From Ischnura elegans (Eukaryota; Arthropoda; Insecta; Odonata; Coenagrionidae), in assembly GCF_921293095.1 (NCBI RefSeq), contig NC_060251.1, forward strand, positions 88,584,566 to 88,648,565: a stretch of DNA of 64,000 bases. Direction: 5' to 3'. The position numbers were made by a program, and so were the translations under genes. Positions 1 through 10,082 of the stretch are shown here, piece after piece (the first letter of the stretch is position 1; each line of letters opens with the position of its first letter). A model generated the notes under the pieces. The model was not told the DNA's origin, searched no databases, and was given only the letters and a program-made list of their open reading frames with translations.

Positions 1-219
1 TGTCCGGCCCTCGGATCTTCCCATTCCGTCAATCTGCCTGGGCACGTATTTTACGAGCTCCAATGGTCTAATCGTGCTTTCGGCGATAGTCATTAGTAGA
101 CTCTTCTTTGATTTTGTGAGATAATAGCCAAGGCAGCCACATGCAGGTTTTTAATGGATACATTGACAAGTTAGCAATTATTACCAGCAGTACTCTACCA
201 GGTGATGTAGTCTCACTAG
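1..219. other. Unassigned flank
   Basis: No coding or repeat signal recognised before the hAT-like element at 220. Confidence 0.4.
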
Positions 220-501
220 CAGTGGCGTAACTAGGAATATGCTTTGGAGGGGTGGAGTGGGGGATGAGATGACCTGGGGTGGCGAACCCCACCCCAAGCA
301 ACGGGGGTCCGGGAAAATTTGTGGAAAATGACATGCCTGGATCTGCATTTAATATCATTTTGGCACTAAAAATTTTGCTTTAAGCAGGTGAATTTATTTA
401 ATTTCAAAACTAGACAATAGTTTGAAATATTTTTTTTCTTTCCCCGAGGCTTTGGCGGGGGGGATCTATCCCCTCATCCCCCCCCCATAGTTACACGGCT
501 G
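220..501. mobile_element. hAT-like MITE with 8-bp target duplication
   Basis: Ends CAGTGGCGTAACTAGG and CCATAGTTACACGGCTG are inverted. The flanks CTCACTAG (212-219) and TTCACTAG (502-509) match at 7 of 8 bases. G/C-homopolymer runs lie just inside both ends. No coding capacity. CAG-starting ends plus an 8-bp duplication are the hAT superfamily signature. Confidence 0.85.
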
Positions 502-611
502 TTCACTAGGAATACAAAACTCGCCACAATCGCCCGTTGAATATCCCTCTCCACTTCGGTATAAAGCTTGTATGCAATTTTTTCTGTCGCAGAGTACTGT
601 TGTATTACTCT

Positions 612-860
612 CCTTAAAAGTCAATGGAGGCGTTAAAATCGCTGTTTGGGGCCATGCGTTCTGATTGGCTGAAAGATGGTATCAGCGATGGTTTCAGCGA
701 CGGAAAAAGGGACGTGCCGAGGGATGGAAAAGGATGGGATTTCCATCCCTGGAGCCGCCGAGGAAAATGATTAGGTGACATGGTCACTTTCCTGCCATCA
801 TTTAAGCTATCGCTGGAGCTATCATTAGGAAGGGACGGAGATAATCTCGTTATTCAGACT
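612..860. mobile_element. Fragment of the AGCCTGAATCAC MITE family
   Basis: Contains the family interior (GCGTTCTGATTGGCTGAAAG, then GACGGAAAAAGGGACG) and a decayed right end (CTCGTTATTCAGACTT). Compare the complete copy at 1143-1601 and the fragment at 29700-29935. Confidence 0.65.
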
Positions 861-882
861 TCACTGGTATATTGTACGTTAT

Positions 883-1085
883 TAAAACGCAAATTTTTGT
901 GATAAATTTATCTAGATAGCTATATCTTGACAGAGGAAATGACATTTCTTAGTTTTTCGATGAATACTCTAGTGCTAAAAAAAGATCAGAATTGATAAGA
1001 TGAGGTAGTCTACGATTCCACCATCGTAGTGCATGCCAAAATTTTTACTTATTTGTCCTATAAATTAACAGTGTGTTTAAGAGGA
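883..1085 (+). repeat. Dispersed repeat, copy 1 (partner 8015-8200)
   Basis: Shares TCTAGATAGCTATA, CTTGACA, TTAGTTTTTCGATGA, GATCAGA and GCATGCCAA in the same order with 8015-8200. In both places a decayed MITE right end with ATTCAGACTT lies upstream, so a larger unit has been duplicated. Confidence 0.75.
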
Positions 1086-1142
1086 ATCTTCAATACTTTA
1101 GGAGGTGACAGGGGAGACAATTTCAAACATTTTTTGTCCTTA

Positions 1143-1601
1143 AGCCTGAATCACACGATCATTTGTTTTCGTCGCGAAAGTGATCACTATCGAGATCACT
1201 TTTCCCGTCGCGAAAATCAATCGCTCTTGTGATCATTTTTCTGAATCACACGGTCACTCCCGTCGTCGCTTTTCGCATCATTTCCAATATCACAGCTCGT
1301 TGTCATAGGACCCACATCACGTAAATATATAGCGTGTTTGTTTATTTATGTCATTCCCACAATTGTCAAACGTTGCGCTGCAATCGCTCCACAGGGGAAT
1401 GCGTTCCGATTGGCTGATATGGGGTTTTAGTGACGGTTTTAGCGACGGAAAAAGCGACCGGACGAGTGATGAAAAATAGCGATGGGAATCCTCATCGCGA
1501 TCGTGATCGCGGAAAACAATTGCTGGCGACGATCATTTTGCGCAGTGATCGCGATAGTGATCACTTTCGCGACGAAAAAAAATGATCGTGTGATTCAGGC
1601 T
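1143..1601. mobile_element. PIF/Harbinger-like MITE, complete copy
   Basis: Ends AGCCTGAATCACACGATCAT and ATGATCGTGTGATTCAGGCT are perfect inverted repeats, and the similarity extends about 50 bp inward. TTA at 1140-1142 and 1602-1604 is a 3-bp target duplication. The interior carries an inverted CCAAT motif (GATTGGCT) and many GATC/CGATCG motifs. No open frame of note. Confidence 0.85.
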
Positions 1602-1618
1602 TTAAATATGGGGTCGCA

Positions 1619-2070
1619 ACTCGTTAGCTACTGATTCTGAGCTAAGGCAACGCAAACATTTTTTGTATACACTTTACGGTTACCATCGAAACGGTTTTTC
1701 TTGTGTATCCAGCCTTTTAGACATTATATTTAATAATCTGGATTTTAAGGGCATTAAATAATTATGGTTGGACAAAAATGTGCGGTTATTATTAACTGAA
1801 AGAATTAATCTTAGAGCTTAATGAAAAGAGTGTTTTGACCGAGTATAATCTATGTGATTGCGCAATCTCACTCATTTTGAGATTGTTTCAGACATTTATA
1901 ATCGCTCATTAACGTTCAACCTTATTCATTTTAAGTCCTAAAAAATCCAGTATATTAAAATAAACATAGAAAAGGCTGGATAACAAAAAAAACCGTACTT
2001 ACGGTAACAGCAAATGCATCCAAAAAACGCATGCGTTGCCATAGCTCGGTAACTAAGGAATTGTGACTTA
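1619..2070. repeat. Fold-back element, arms about 100 bp
   Basis: Left arm 1619-1722 (AAGGCAACGC, TTTACGGTTACC, TATCCAGCCTTTT) is the imperfect reverse complement of 1966-2066 (AAAAGGCTGGATA, ACTTACGGTAAC, GCGTTGCCATAGCT). The spacer is about 240 bp of AT-rich sequence. Confidence 0.7.
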
Positions 2071-2194
2071 ATGTGTACAGGAAAAATATGGCTTAAAATT
2101 GCCTCCCCTACCGCCTCATGAAGTTTCCTGCGGATTCCTCTTGAAACATCCTGAGGTGATTTGCTCCATGAAGGAAGGGTGTGGTAGAAAGGGT

Positions 2195-2425
2195 GTAATA
2201 CCCGTCGTCGGCATTAGCCTACTTTTAACGAAAGGCGCCCTTAGGATAACGGCTTAACTACCCATCCGACGGACGGAGTGTTGCGCTTGTTGCGTCCTCC
2301 TCACACCATTCAAGCAGGGATCGGCCAGTGTCTGAATATTCACTGCCACCGCCGGGATTTGAACCCGAGCCCACCGGGTGGTAAGCCAACACTCTAGCCA
2401 CCACGCCAGCCCGATCCCCCCTGAA
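2195..2425 (-). repeat. tRNA-derived SINE, second family
   Basis: On the minus strand it has an A-box-like GGCTGGCGTGGTGGCTAGAG and a B-box GGGTTCAAATCC, about 55 bp apart, then a tRNA-unrelated body with TATTCAGACACTGGCCGATC. The head differs from the SINEs at 37491 and 52852. The 3' end is uncertain. Confidence 0.75.
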
Positions 2426-2479
2426 TATCGGATAGGGAACATATTTGCTGCTCTTGAGATCGGTTGCTTATTATTTTTT

Positions 2480-2790
2480 ATTTAAATTTCGCCCGCCATC
2501 TGCACGCGGGGAAGCATTGTTGGAGCGTTGCCCGCTTTGGGGATGGTGGCGTCTTGCGGTCGAGGACGACGACGCGTCTGATTGTGGCTCTCTCGAAATA
2601 CGCGAGACAAGGATGCGTGCGGGCCGGGATGGGGGGGGGGGGATAAGTCGCCTTCCTCCTGTCTCCCCCCACCCCCTCTCCCATCTTGAATCCTTTTCGC
2701 CCCCAACCCCCTCCTCCCTCACATACGTGGAGTGCCTATTTAAGAGGGGCGATTTCTGTGGCGCTCCCGCGGGGTATGTGAGGTAGCCAA
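2480..2790. other. GC-rich patch
   Basis: GC-rich, with a G9-10 run near 2632-2642 and CCCC-rich tracts. Overlapping frames are open in both directions, as expected of GC-rich non-coding DNA. No family or promoter element is clear. Confidence 0.3.
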
Positions 2791-3878
2791 AGCTCCCGAA
2801 ACGCTACTAGGTTTTTCCCCTTAAAGTTCATTTCACCTGGATGTATTTGAGGAAGTAGCTTGGTGTCCAGCACATTACATGCACGCCGTATTATATTTTC
2901 TCCTTAGAGTGCTGGAATACAGCTAGTTTTTCTTGACTCAAGGTGTATCTACTACAGGTTGGAAAACTTGGAATTCTCATTAGTTGAAAATTGAAGCAGA
3001 GGGAGTAGCCAAAATTCTTTGCTTTGCAAAATGCTTTTTTCATGGAAAAAAAGTGAAGCAAAGAATTTCAGTATCATTAGTCTCTGTTTTTGTGTTGATT
3101 CCATTTGTTTTTGCGTGATCGTGAACGTGGAAGTGACATTGTCTTGGGTGTTATTAGGTTTGATTTTTTTAAACCTACACGGATTTACACTAAGGTCAAT
3201 CTATCAAGCTATTTTATATACCCTAAACTCACCGACTGAAAATATTTAGAAAATAAAAGAAATCGATGAAATTTCTTAAATGAATTCTCAGATATTGTTT
3301 AGTGTAAGAGTTATATACTTATCAGATAATCGTTACTGACTGAATTCCTTCTGATAATGAATCCGTTTTGAAAGCTGTAAAAGTTTATCATTAAGTTAAT
3401 GCATTTTTTTAAAAGACTTTGACTCTACAGTTATCACGAATGCCGTGAACTACTCGGGATTATACCCTGAGGCCCTTTGGTATTGGGCCTTATTAACCAC
3501 CTGACTACTGGGAAAGTTCGTTTTGGGTGTTTGTTACCTGATGAGAATGAGGGTTTCGCAAATTAGTGCGACGAAACACAGTTGAACAATTGTGTTTTTA
3601 GGGAAAGGGAGGAGTTCCTCTTAAAGTAGTTATCAGACCGCGTGCGTGAATGGTAATTGTAAATAGTGGCGATGAGATATACGGTCTTCATAGAAAAGGA
3701 GTGGTAGATCTTCCTCAATGGATCGGTATCTTTCTCGAAGAACGCGGTGACGCTTCGAGTGTGGCGTCAGAGTGTTCGAAAACAAGTGAATGAGGCCATT
3801 TCTTCTGTGGTCGCCGTGTGGTGCCGTCACTTCCACTGTTTGCTCCTCCACGCTCGATTCTCTACGCAAATCCTTAAC
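2791..3878. other. Unassigned AT-rich stretch
   Basis: No gene, RNA or repeat recognised. Confidence 0.4.
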
Positions 3879-3892
3879 ACCTCTGATTTTGA

Positions 3893-3985
3893 TGAAAAAT
3901 TTCTCGGGATTCCCACCGGGTGTGGTATTGGGTTAATTCTCCCAACGTTTCAATGGCTGTCTCTCCCATCGTCTTCAGGGGTTTA
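3893..3985. repeat. Half copy of the CTCGGGA/CGTTTCRATG fold-back family
   Basis: TTTCTCGGGATTCCCACCGG, then CCCAACGTTTCAATGGC and CCCATCGTCTTCAGGGG. The order matches the left halves of the palindromes at 7766-7912 and 13489-13627. The right arm is missing. Confidence 0.6.
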
Positions 3986-5054
3986 CTTTTAATGGTACTT
4001 TTTTACGGTATTTATTTATTTATTCATATCCCTGGTTGCCGTTATTGTTGTGTGCGGATGTAGCGATTAATTATGGCATTCCAGGCATTGCTCAGTTGGA
4101 GGAAGCCTTTATCTTTCGTCCCGTGTAAGTGCGGCGATGTTTACGCCGGGAAAACCTAAAATTTTACCCCTGATTTTCATCAAATCTTGCTCCACACGTT
4201 GACAGAGGAGGCGATGGAAAACAGTTGACTCCCGAATTGAAGAGTTTTGTGAGATCCTCATTTGTTAGCCATCTGATGCAAAAGAGACTTTTAAATTTCC
4301 TTTAATTTTTAAATAGTTTGTAAAGGTTGCATTAAAGTTTCACTCCTCCCCTCAAGTACTTTTGTTCTTATTCCTTTTAGAGTGACGAAAGTATCAAATC
4401 TCGAACCGTAAACTACCATAATTATTCATCGAAAAATGTTGAACCTCTAGATAACATTGACTGGTGCAGGCCCAATATTTGAGTTAACTATTTATCCCCT
4501 ATGTAGAATATATCGTTTGTTGATAATTTGTTTGCATTTTGCTCTGAGGAGCATTGTTCCATTTAGGAAAGAAAATTATTCCAAAATGTGTCCTGTTTAA
4601 TTTGAATAGTTATTTTGTCTAAAAAAAAGAAGCTTATTTTTTTATTCCTTGTAAACTGCACATATCGGCCTTTAGAACAGGGTCTTTCGTAGAATTACAC
4701 AAAATAATTATGGCTCTACAAAAGAGTATCATTCGCTGCAATGTCAGTAAAATCCTGCATTCGTAAATAAGGGTTGTTAAAATGCGACTAACCAATCCAT
4801 CGAAAATCCTTCGGCTTTTTATTTTCAGAGGTGAAAGGAACCGGCGCGGCGTCAATTTGGTGACCCACGGAATGAAGTCTGCGGGAGATTCGACTAAAAT
4901 CCTGTGAATCGAGATATAGTGTCCTTTCTATTTGAGTTTTCCTATTTTTACATATGTGGGATTCAAGCCATGGGAAAGAGTTTCTATTAGGGCTCAAGCA
5001 ATTCGAATGGGTCTTTGAGTGGTTTGAATCATGGGATTTGGTGCAGATTAGTGG

Positions 5055-5275
5055 TCTTATTAATATTCCTTACTTTTCAATGCTATTCCTCTAATAAAAA
5101 AAATATACTGTACAAAATTGGAAAAAAGTGGATCGCATTGCACTCATCACCGCACCGCGGACATTTTTGATAATAACCGATTAAAATGCGACCGAAGTGG
5201 CAACAGAAATCAGCCTTTAATGGGATGGAATTAGACCACCTCTATGGAGTCCCCTAGCTCGGGTCTGTGAACGAA
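5055..5275 (+). repeat. Four-copy dispersed repeat, copy R1
   Basis: Contains TACTTTTCAATGCTATTC, GGAAAAAAGTGGATCGCATT, CATTTTTGATAATAACCGAT, AAAATGCGACCGAAGTGG and CAACAGAAATCAGCC in order. The same order occurs at 49241-49430 (R2), 52580-52745 (R3) and 63190-63362 (R4), all on the plus strand. No terminal repeats or coding frame; class unknown. Confidence 0.85.
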
Positions 5276-6063
5276 AAGGAGAAGATATTCAAGGTTTCGC
5301 ATTAACTTTGTCCATGTTTCCTCGGATGAAGGTTTTGTTGGCGTTGTTTTGATGAAACTGTCTTCCAAGAAAGGATGGGAAAACGCGGTTTCAGACGCTC
5401 TTTGAAAATTCATTCTCATTTTAACGTTAGTGGCAAAATTTATTGGAACCACGTGTTTGTAAAGGCAAACACATGGCAACTTTTTGTTTCGTAACTATCT
5501 TTTCGAGTACCTAAAAGCTAAATTGTCTCTATTAAAGTATCCATGACAATGCATTGTAGGATAAGTGTTCATTCCTATCTTGCACGAACGGCAGCGCAGA
5601 TTTTCTCGAATATTATATGATTTTCTAATTGGATTGGATTACAATTGATAGCATAAAGTCAACCCTGGTTTCTTGGTATCCATATATTTTTGATTCGATT
5701 GTGATACTTTTCAACTACTTTTTGCCCTCAGGTCGCTGCCATTGCTGTCCCTTAGTTGTGAAGTGTAAACCATTAATTACAGCGATTCCTAACAGTTTTA
5801 TTGTAAATATTGAAGGTGTATTAATCGTATGTTAATAATTCAGGGATTTCAACTTAAGCGCCATCACGATAATCCTCTTAAGGCATTCAAGGTTGCGGCG
5901 ACTGTACTGTAGCACCAGACATTTTCATTTAGGTGCTGACTGATTAACATTCCGGGAGGATTGAGATATCTTGGCGCAGGTGTGTCGCTCATGCACGAGT
6001 ACCATTGCTTGGTTATTCTCCTCAACGCACTCCCATCAACGAACCTAGAGCAGTTATTACGTA

Positions 6064-6960
6064 AAAGAGGGCTCCTTGTTGGGACGTAATGTTGTGCAGG
6101 AAAGGAAAATGTTGTTATTCAATCGGTTTGATGAAGCTTCTATTTATATCCAATGCTGTGTTCGGGTGCAAAGAATTCGTATCTAAAATAGCGTAAAATC
6201 CAGTATATTCAATGTGTCAATCGTGTTGCAGGATTCAAATATGAGACCTCTCGGTTATCGGAGCTTGTTAACCTCTCACTTTTCGGGTTCATTGGAGGTG
6301 GTTCTTGTAATTGCTTAAAGAGAGCCCTACATTGTAGGGCATTATGTTGAAGTAGGAAAAATACTGTTTTTAGCTCGGTTTGTTTAGGCTTCTACATTTT
6401 CTTCATTGCCTCTTTCGCGTGTTTAAGGGTTTATTTCTCAAATTAAGGTTCACTCAGGAATAATGGCGATTTACATCCCCTGATCAGGATCCGAACCTGG
6501 GTTATCTCCGCTGTTCAGGCCCATTTACCCCCTGACCTGTGGCGGAGCCAGGAATTTCGTCCGGGTGGGAGAGGCGGGTGGAAAAAACTCCCTGGGGGTT
6601 CCAGGGGAAAATTTCTGAAAAACGGGGTACTTAGTAGAAAGTTTGAAACTAACTTTAACACTTCCCAACAAAAAAAACTTCATTTTGTAAATAAATCTTT
6701 TGTAAATTCATGATTTTTCAATAGTTTGTTTTCTTTTATGATGAAGCAAAATAATTTTTTTAAATATTTATGGGGGGTCCAGACCCCCCGAATCCTCTTC
6801 TCTCGCTACGCCATTGCCACGGATCTGTGTGGACTCAGTGAAGGTGGCTTTTGCTAAATACGTGAGAGGGGGGTTTATGTTTTGGACGAATATGTTGTTA
6901 TTCACTCGGTTTGATGAAGCTTCTATTTTTGCTCCATTGCCTCGTTCGCGTGTTAGAGAA
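6064..6960 (+). repeat. Three-unit diverged tandem repeat (about 240 bp), third unit split by a hAT-like MITE
   Basis: Unit marks are TTATTCAATCGGTTTGATGA at about 6116, CTCGGTTTGTTTAGGCTTCT at about 6375 and CTCGGTTTGATGAAGCTTCT at about 6904, each followed by a CATTGCCTC..TCGCGTGTT-type block. Removing the 280-bp element at 6537-6816 restores a near-constant spacing. Confidence 0.6.
6537..6816. mobile_element. hAT-like MITE (older copy)
   Basis: Ends CTGTGGCGGAGCCAGGAATT and CGCTACGCCATTG are inverted. The interior (GGGTACTTAGTA, GTAAATTCATGATTTTTCAA) matches 26712-26971 and, in reverse, 9818-10074. The flanking 8-mers CCCCTGAC and CCACGGAT agree at only 5 of 8 bases, so the duplication is decayed or absent. 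Confidence 0.75.
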
Positions 6961-7679
6961 TAGATTTGGCAGTGTGCTCGCGTAAAAACGAAGCCCCCGG
7001 GGGTGTGGGAGGCCTTGGGCCCAGTGCCTCGGCGGGTCCCCTTCCGCCCCCGCCTATTGAGGTCTCGTGCCGCTGACCAAGACGAACGCAACTTGCATCA
7101 CATCTCTCCCACCATCGACTGTCATTCTTCTTTATGCGGCTCAATTCCCTACTTTGGTGGCGGCGGACAAAAAGGTCATGGCGAGTTAAGGAGGTTGTTG
7201 CGAGATGCGAAGTTTATCTCACTATCATGAAAATTTCAGGTAATAATTTTCTAGGTGTACTTAATGACCCAACTCCTAAAGATAATGTTTTCCATGTTAT
7301 ATTTCCTTGATATTTGATTTAAAAAATCCGAATTTTTGCACAGGCTATTATGGCAGTACTTCTCTAAGCACAAACTGAGTTTTTTTATTTTTGTTGACCT
7401 CTATCTTTACGGTTGATTAGCGTCTTTAAATGAATTTACAACTGCATTAATTTTATTTTTATTTTATCATTGTAAAAAAACATTGTGATTACCTTTTATG
7501 CCCCTATGTATCAAATTTACATATTCATTCATAGTCGTGATTAAGGTATATAAATTTGCCGAAACGTTTTCAAAAATTTGTATTTTATGTCTTTAAGACC
7601 TATATCCCTATATACTAATCAACGTTCTCCAAGCATTGGAATAATGTTGATTACTGTGACAGTATTCATCCGCCTTCAT

Positions 7680-7741
7680 TTGAGCGATCGCTGGAGGTGT
7701 CCGTCGAAAGGGGTGAAAAAAATAACCTTGTGATTCAGACT
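7680..7741. mobile_element. Right-end fragment of the AGCCTGAATCAC MITE family
   Basis: GAGCGATCGCTGGAGGTGTC followed by a decayed end CTTGTGATTCAGACT. Same end as at 8735-8800 and 29880-29935. Confidence 0.6.
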
Positions 7742-7765
7742 TAGCCGGTAAATAGTATAATGAAA

Positions 7766-7912
7766 TCTTCTCGGGAAATTAGTCGGGTCAGGATGGTCAT
7801 TGCTGCCAACGTTTCGATAGCCTTCCCTGCCATCGTCATCAGGGCGAATGAAGAATGCTATCGAAACCTTGCCAGCAATGTTCATCCTGTCCCGGCTGAT
7901 TTCCCGAGAAGA
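7766..7912. repeat. Fold-back element of the CTCGGGA/CGTTTCGATAG family
   Basis: Left arm TCTTCTCGGGAAATTAGTCG to AACGTTTCGATAG pairs with right arm CTATCGAAACCTTGCCAGCA to GATTTCCCGAGAAGA. Arms of about 54 bp, spacer about 38 bp. It interrupts the sequence upstream of the dispersed repeat at 8015. Confidence 0.8.
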
Positions 7913-8014
7913 GTTCATCAGCAACTTTCGCTGGAAAAGCACCAAATACTTCATCGGTAGATGGTATGTTATGATTGTAGGTTATTGTGTGTTATGGTGT
8001 GAAACGCTTAGTTT

Positions 8015-8200
8015 CGAGACGAATTTCTCTAGATAGCTATACCTTGACAAAGGAAATTACATTACTTAGTTTTTCGATGATTATTCCGATATAATTTCGA
8101 TGAAGTGCTTAAAAGGATCAGAGTTGAGGAAATGATGTAGCGATTCCAAAATCAGTAGGGCATGCCAACATTTTACTCGTTTTTCCTAAAAATATGTGGG
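8015..8200 (+). repeat. Dispersed repeat, copy 2 (partner 883-1085)
   Basis: Same ordered blocks as 883-1085. The ATAGGGAAC motif at about 8203 and the block at about 8641-8690 (CTGCTCTTGACATCAG) are contiguous-like with 2439-2475 near copy 1. This suggests the palindrome at 8256-8643 was inserted into a longer ancestral unit. Confidence 0.7.
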
Positions 8201-8255
8201 ATAGGGAACGTAAATTCAATGGTGTCAGGCGAAACTTGATGGAACTCCTTCATGA

Positions 8256-8643
8256 TATATCAGAAAGGAAAAACAATCGCAGGTTCCGCAATTTATTAAA
8301 TACTGCGACCGGTTACAATACATAGTATCATCCTCAGGCACTTGTAAAAGAATTATTTCCACATATATAGTAGTCAAGAGGGATGAATGGGCGGAGGAGA
8401 GGTTGGGGGGAATGGCTAACAACGTCAGGGATTGGGTGGTAGGGGTGGTGAGGTTATCCCAATCCTTGATGCTGTTAGCCATTCCTCCAACCTCTTCTCC
8501 ACCCCTTCATCCCTCTTGACTACCTACTATACCTGTGGAAATAATTCTATTACAAGTTCCCGATGATGATACTATGTATTGAAACCGGTCACAGTATTAA
8601 ATGCATTGTGGAACCTGCCATTGTCTTTCCTTTCTGATACATA
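8256..8643. repeat. Large fold-back palindrome, arms about 180 bp
   Basis: Left arm runs from TATATCAGAAAGGAAA to CTAACAACGTCAGGGATTGG. The right arm is its reverse complement, from CCAATCCTTGATGCTGTTAG to CCTTTCTGATACATA. The spacer is about 20 bp (8437-8456). The arms are similar but not identical. No coding frame; MITE/Foldback type. Confidence 0.9.
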
Positions 8644-8734
8644 GGGTACGTATTTTCTGCTCTTGACATCAGTACTTAATTATTTTTTACGCGATGGCTC
8701 AAGGGATTTACATTGAAACGCTCGTTTTTTCCGC

Positions 8735-8803
8735 CATCATTGGAGCGATCGCTGAAGCTGTCCCTCGGAAGAGGTGGAAAAAATGATCGTGTGATTAATG
8801 CTT
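8735..8803. mobile_element. Right-end fragment of the AGCCTGAATCAC MITE family
   Basis: TTGGAGCGATCGCTGAAGCT, CCCTCGGAAGAGGTGG, then ATGATCGTGTGATTAATGCT. A matching left-end piece lies at 9362-9399, separated by GC-rich DNA. Confidence 0.65.
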
Positions 8804-8879
8804 TCTTACGTCAGCATAGGTAGGGATTTCTTAGGTCAGGGAAGGGATACACGCGTTGCTTTTGTTGCCTAAATAGGTG

Positions 8880-9361
8880 TCAGTTTCGCTCGCGCAGACG
8901 GGAGCCTTCGACACCCGTTACATCCCTTTTCCTTCCACCGCTCCCCCCTAACCGCACCCTCCTACATTCATGTTCTCCACGCACGGTGGCGCCTCTTCGG
9001 GTCTTTAAAGCTCACGCGCCCCGCTCATTGGCATTCGGTTAAGATCCCCGCCTTACACTTTAGGAGGTCACGTGCTTCGATTTTCCGCCAGCGCCGATTG
9101 GCTGGGCTCTTTTGCCGCCCTTTCCCGATATGAATGACGACACGTTTTGCGGCGTCCGCGACGTGACGTCTTTCATAATCGCCAGGAAATGCGTTTTCCC
9201 CCTCCTCCCACCTCCTCCGCGAATCAGCCTCTTCCCCCCTCCCGTATCATTCCTCGTCTTATGTCAAGAAAATCCTCCAGACCGCACCCACGCCCTTTCT
9301 CTGACGTCGAAGCTGCCAGTATGCTCTTGGCCTCCGCGTTTCGGAAGCTGCCAAACGTTTA
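8880..9361. other. GC-rich region with inverted CCAAT motif
   Basis: GC-rich non-coding block with GCCGATTGGCTGGG near 9093 and several TGACG motifs (for example GACGTGACGTC at 9161-9171). It could be a promoter-like island, but CCAAT motifs also occur inside the neighbouring MITE family and no exon is visible downstream. Confidence 0.25.
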
Positions 9362-9399
9362 AGCATGAATCACACTATAATTTTTCCGTCCCTCGGAAC
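9362..9399. mobile_element. Left-end fragment of the AGCCTGAATCAC MITE family
   Basis: AAGCATGAATCACACTATAA followed by TTTTTCCGTCCCTCGGAA, the inverse of the end seen at 8750-8803. Confidence 0.6.
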
Positions 9400-9400
9400 A

Positions 9401-9640
9401 AGGGCGGATCCAGAATTTTTTTTTGGGGATCTGACAAGGGTCTGACAGGCAAATGGTCTTCTCACTTTTTAGATTAAAAATAACAAACAGTAACTAATGT
9501 ACGAAATATTCTCTTTATTTTAATGTAAAATTAATCTATTAATATGGAATTAAATTAATGAGGGTGCGTAATACAAAAAACTAAACAAACGTAATGATGA
9601 CCGCATATAAAAATCTCGTGTATTTTTTAGTGTCTGGGGG
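9401..9640. mobile_element. Probable hAT-like MITE fragment
   Basis: GGGCGGATCCAGAATTTTTT resembles the hAT-like ends of this window, followed by AT-rich filler and a GGGGGGTC run at the far side (about 9635). The right terminus is not recognisable. Confidence 0.4.
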
Positions 9641-9817
9641 GTCACGTGTTATTATTATTACTATGATTCTCCTTATTCGTTGGCACTAAATGTAATGGAA
9701 ATACAATTTCCAGTCTAAATAAGCAGCACTAAAGCAAACGCTAACGTCGTAGTCAGTCAATGTAATCCAGCACGTTATCTGGGATTTTGCCATCCCAATC
9801 GTGGTCGCTTGTGCAGT

Positions 9818-10074
9818 CAGTGACTTAGCCAGGGAGGGGCTGAGGGTCCGAATCCCCACCGAAATATAAAAACGCAATTATTTTCCTTCATAAAAGAAAA
9901 CAAAATATTGAAAAATCATGAATTTATAATATCTTTCTGTAACAAGAGTGGTTATTTCGATTATGAAAAGTGTTAAAATTAGTTTAAAACCCTCTACTTA
10001 GAGCCCTGTTTTTAAAAAAATTTTACCCCTGGTTTTGGACCCGCCCCCCAACGAAATTCCTGGCTACGCCACAT
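9818..10074. mobile_element. hAT-like MITE with 8-bp target duplication
   Basis: Ends CAGTGACTTAGCCAGG and CCTGGCTACGCCACAT. Flanks TGTGCAGT (9810-9817) and CGTGCAGT (10075-10082) match at 7 of 8. Interior is the reverse complement of 6537-6816 and 26712-26971, so all belong to one subfamily. Confidence 0.85.
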
Positions 10075-10082
10075 CGTGCAGT

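Noticed and set aside
2340..2425. Functional tRNA gene on the minus strand
   Set aside because: Head of a SINE: a tRNA-unrelated body follows and stem pairing is poor.
9112..9477. 121-codon frame in GC-rich DNA as a MICU1 first exon
   Set aside because: No mitochondrial targeting character or MICU1 similarity, and it runs into a MITE fragment at 9362.
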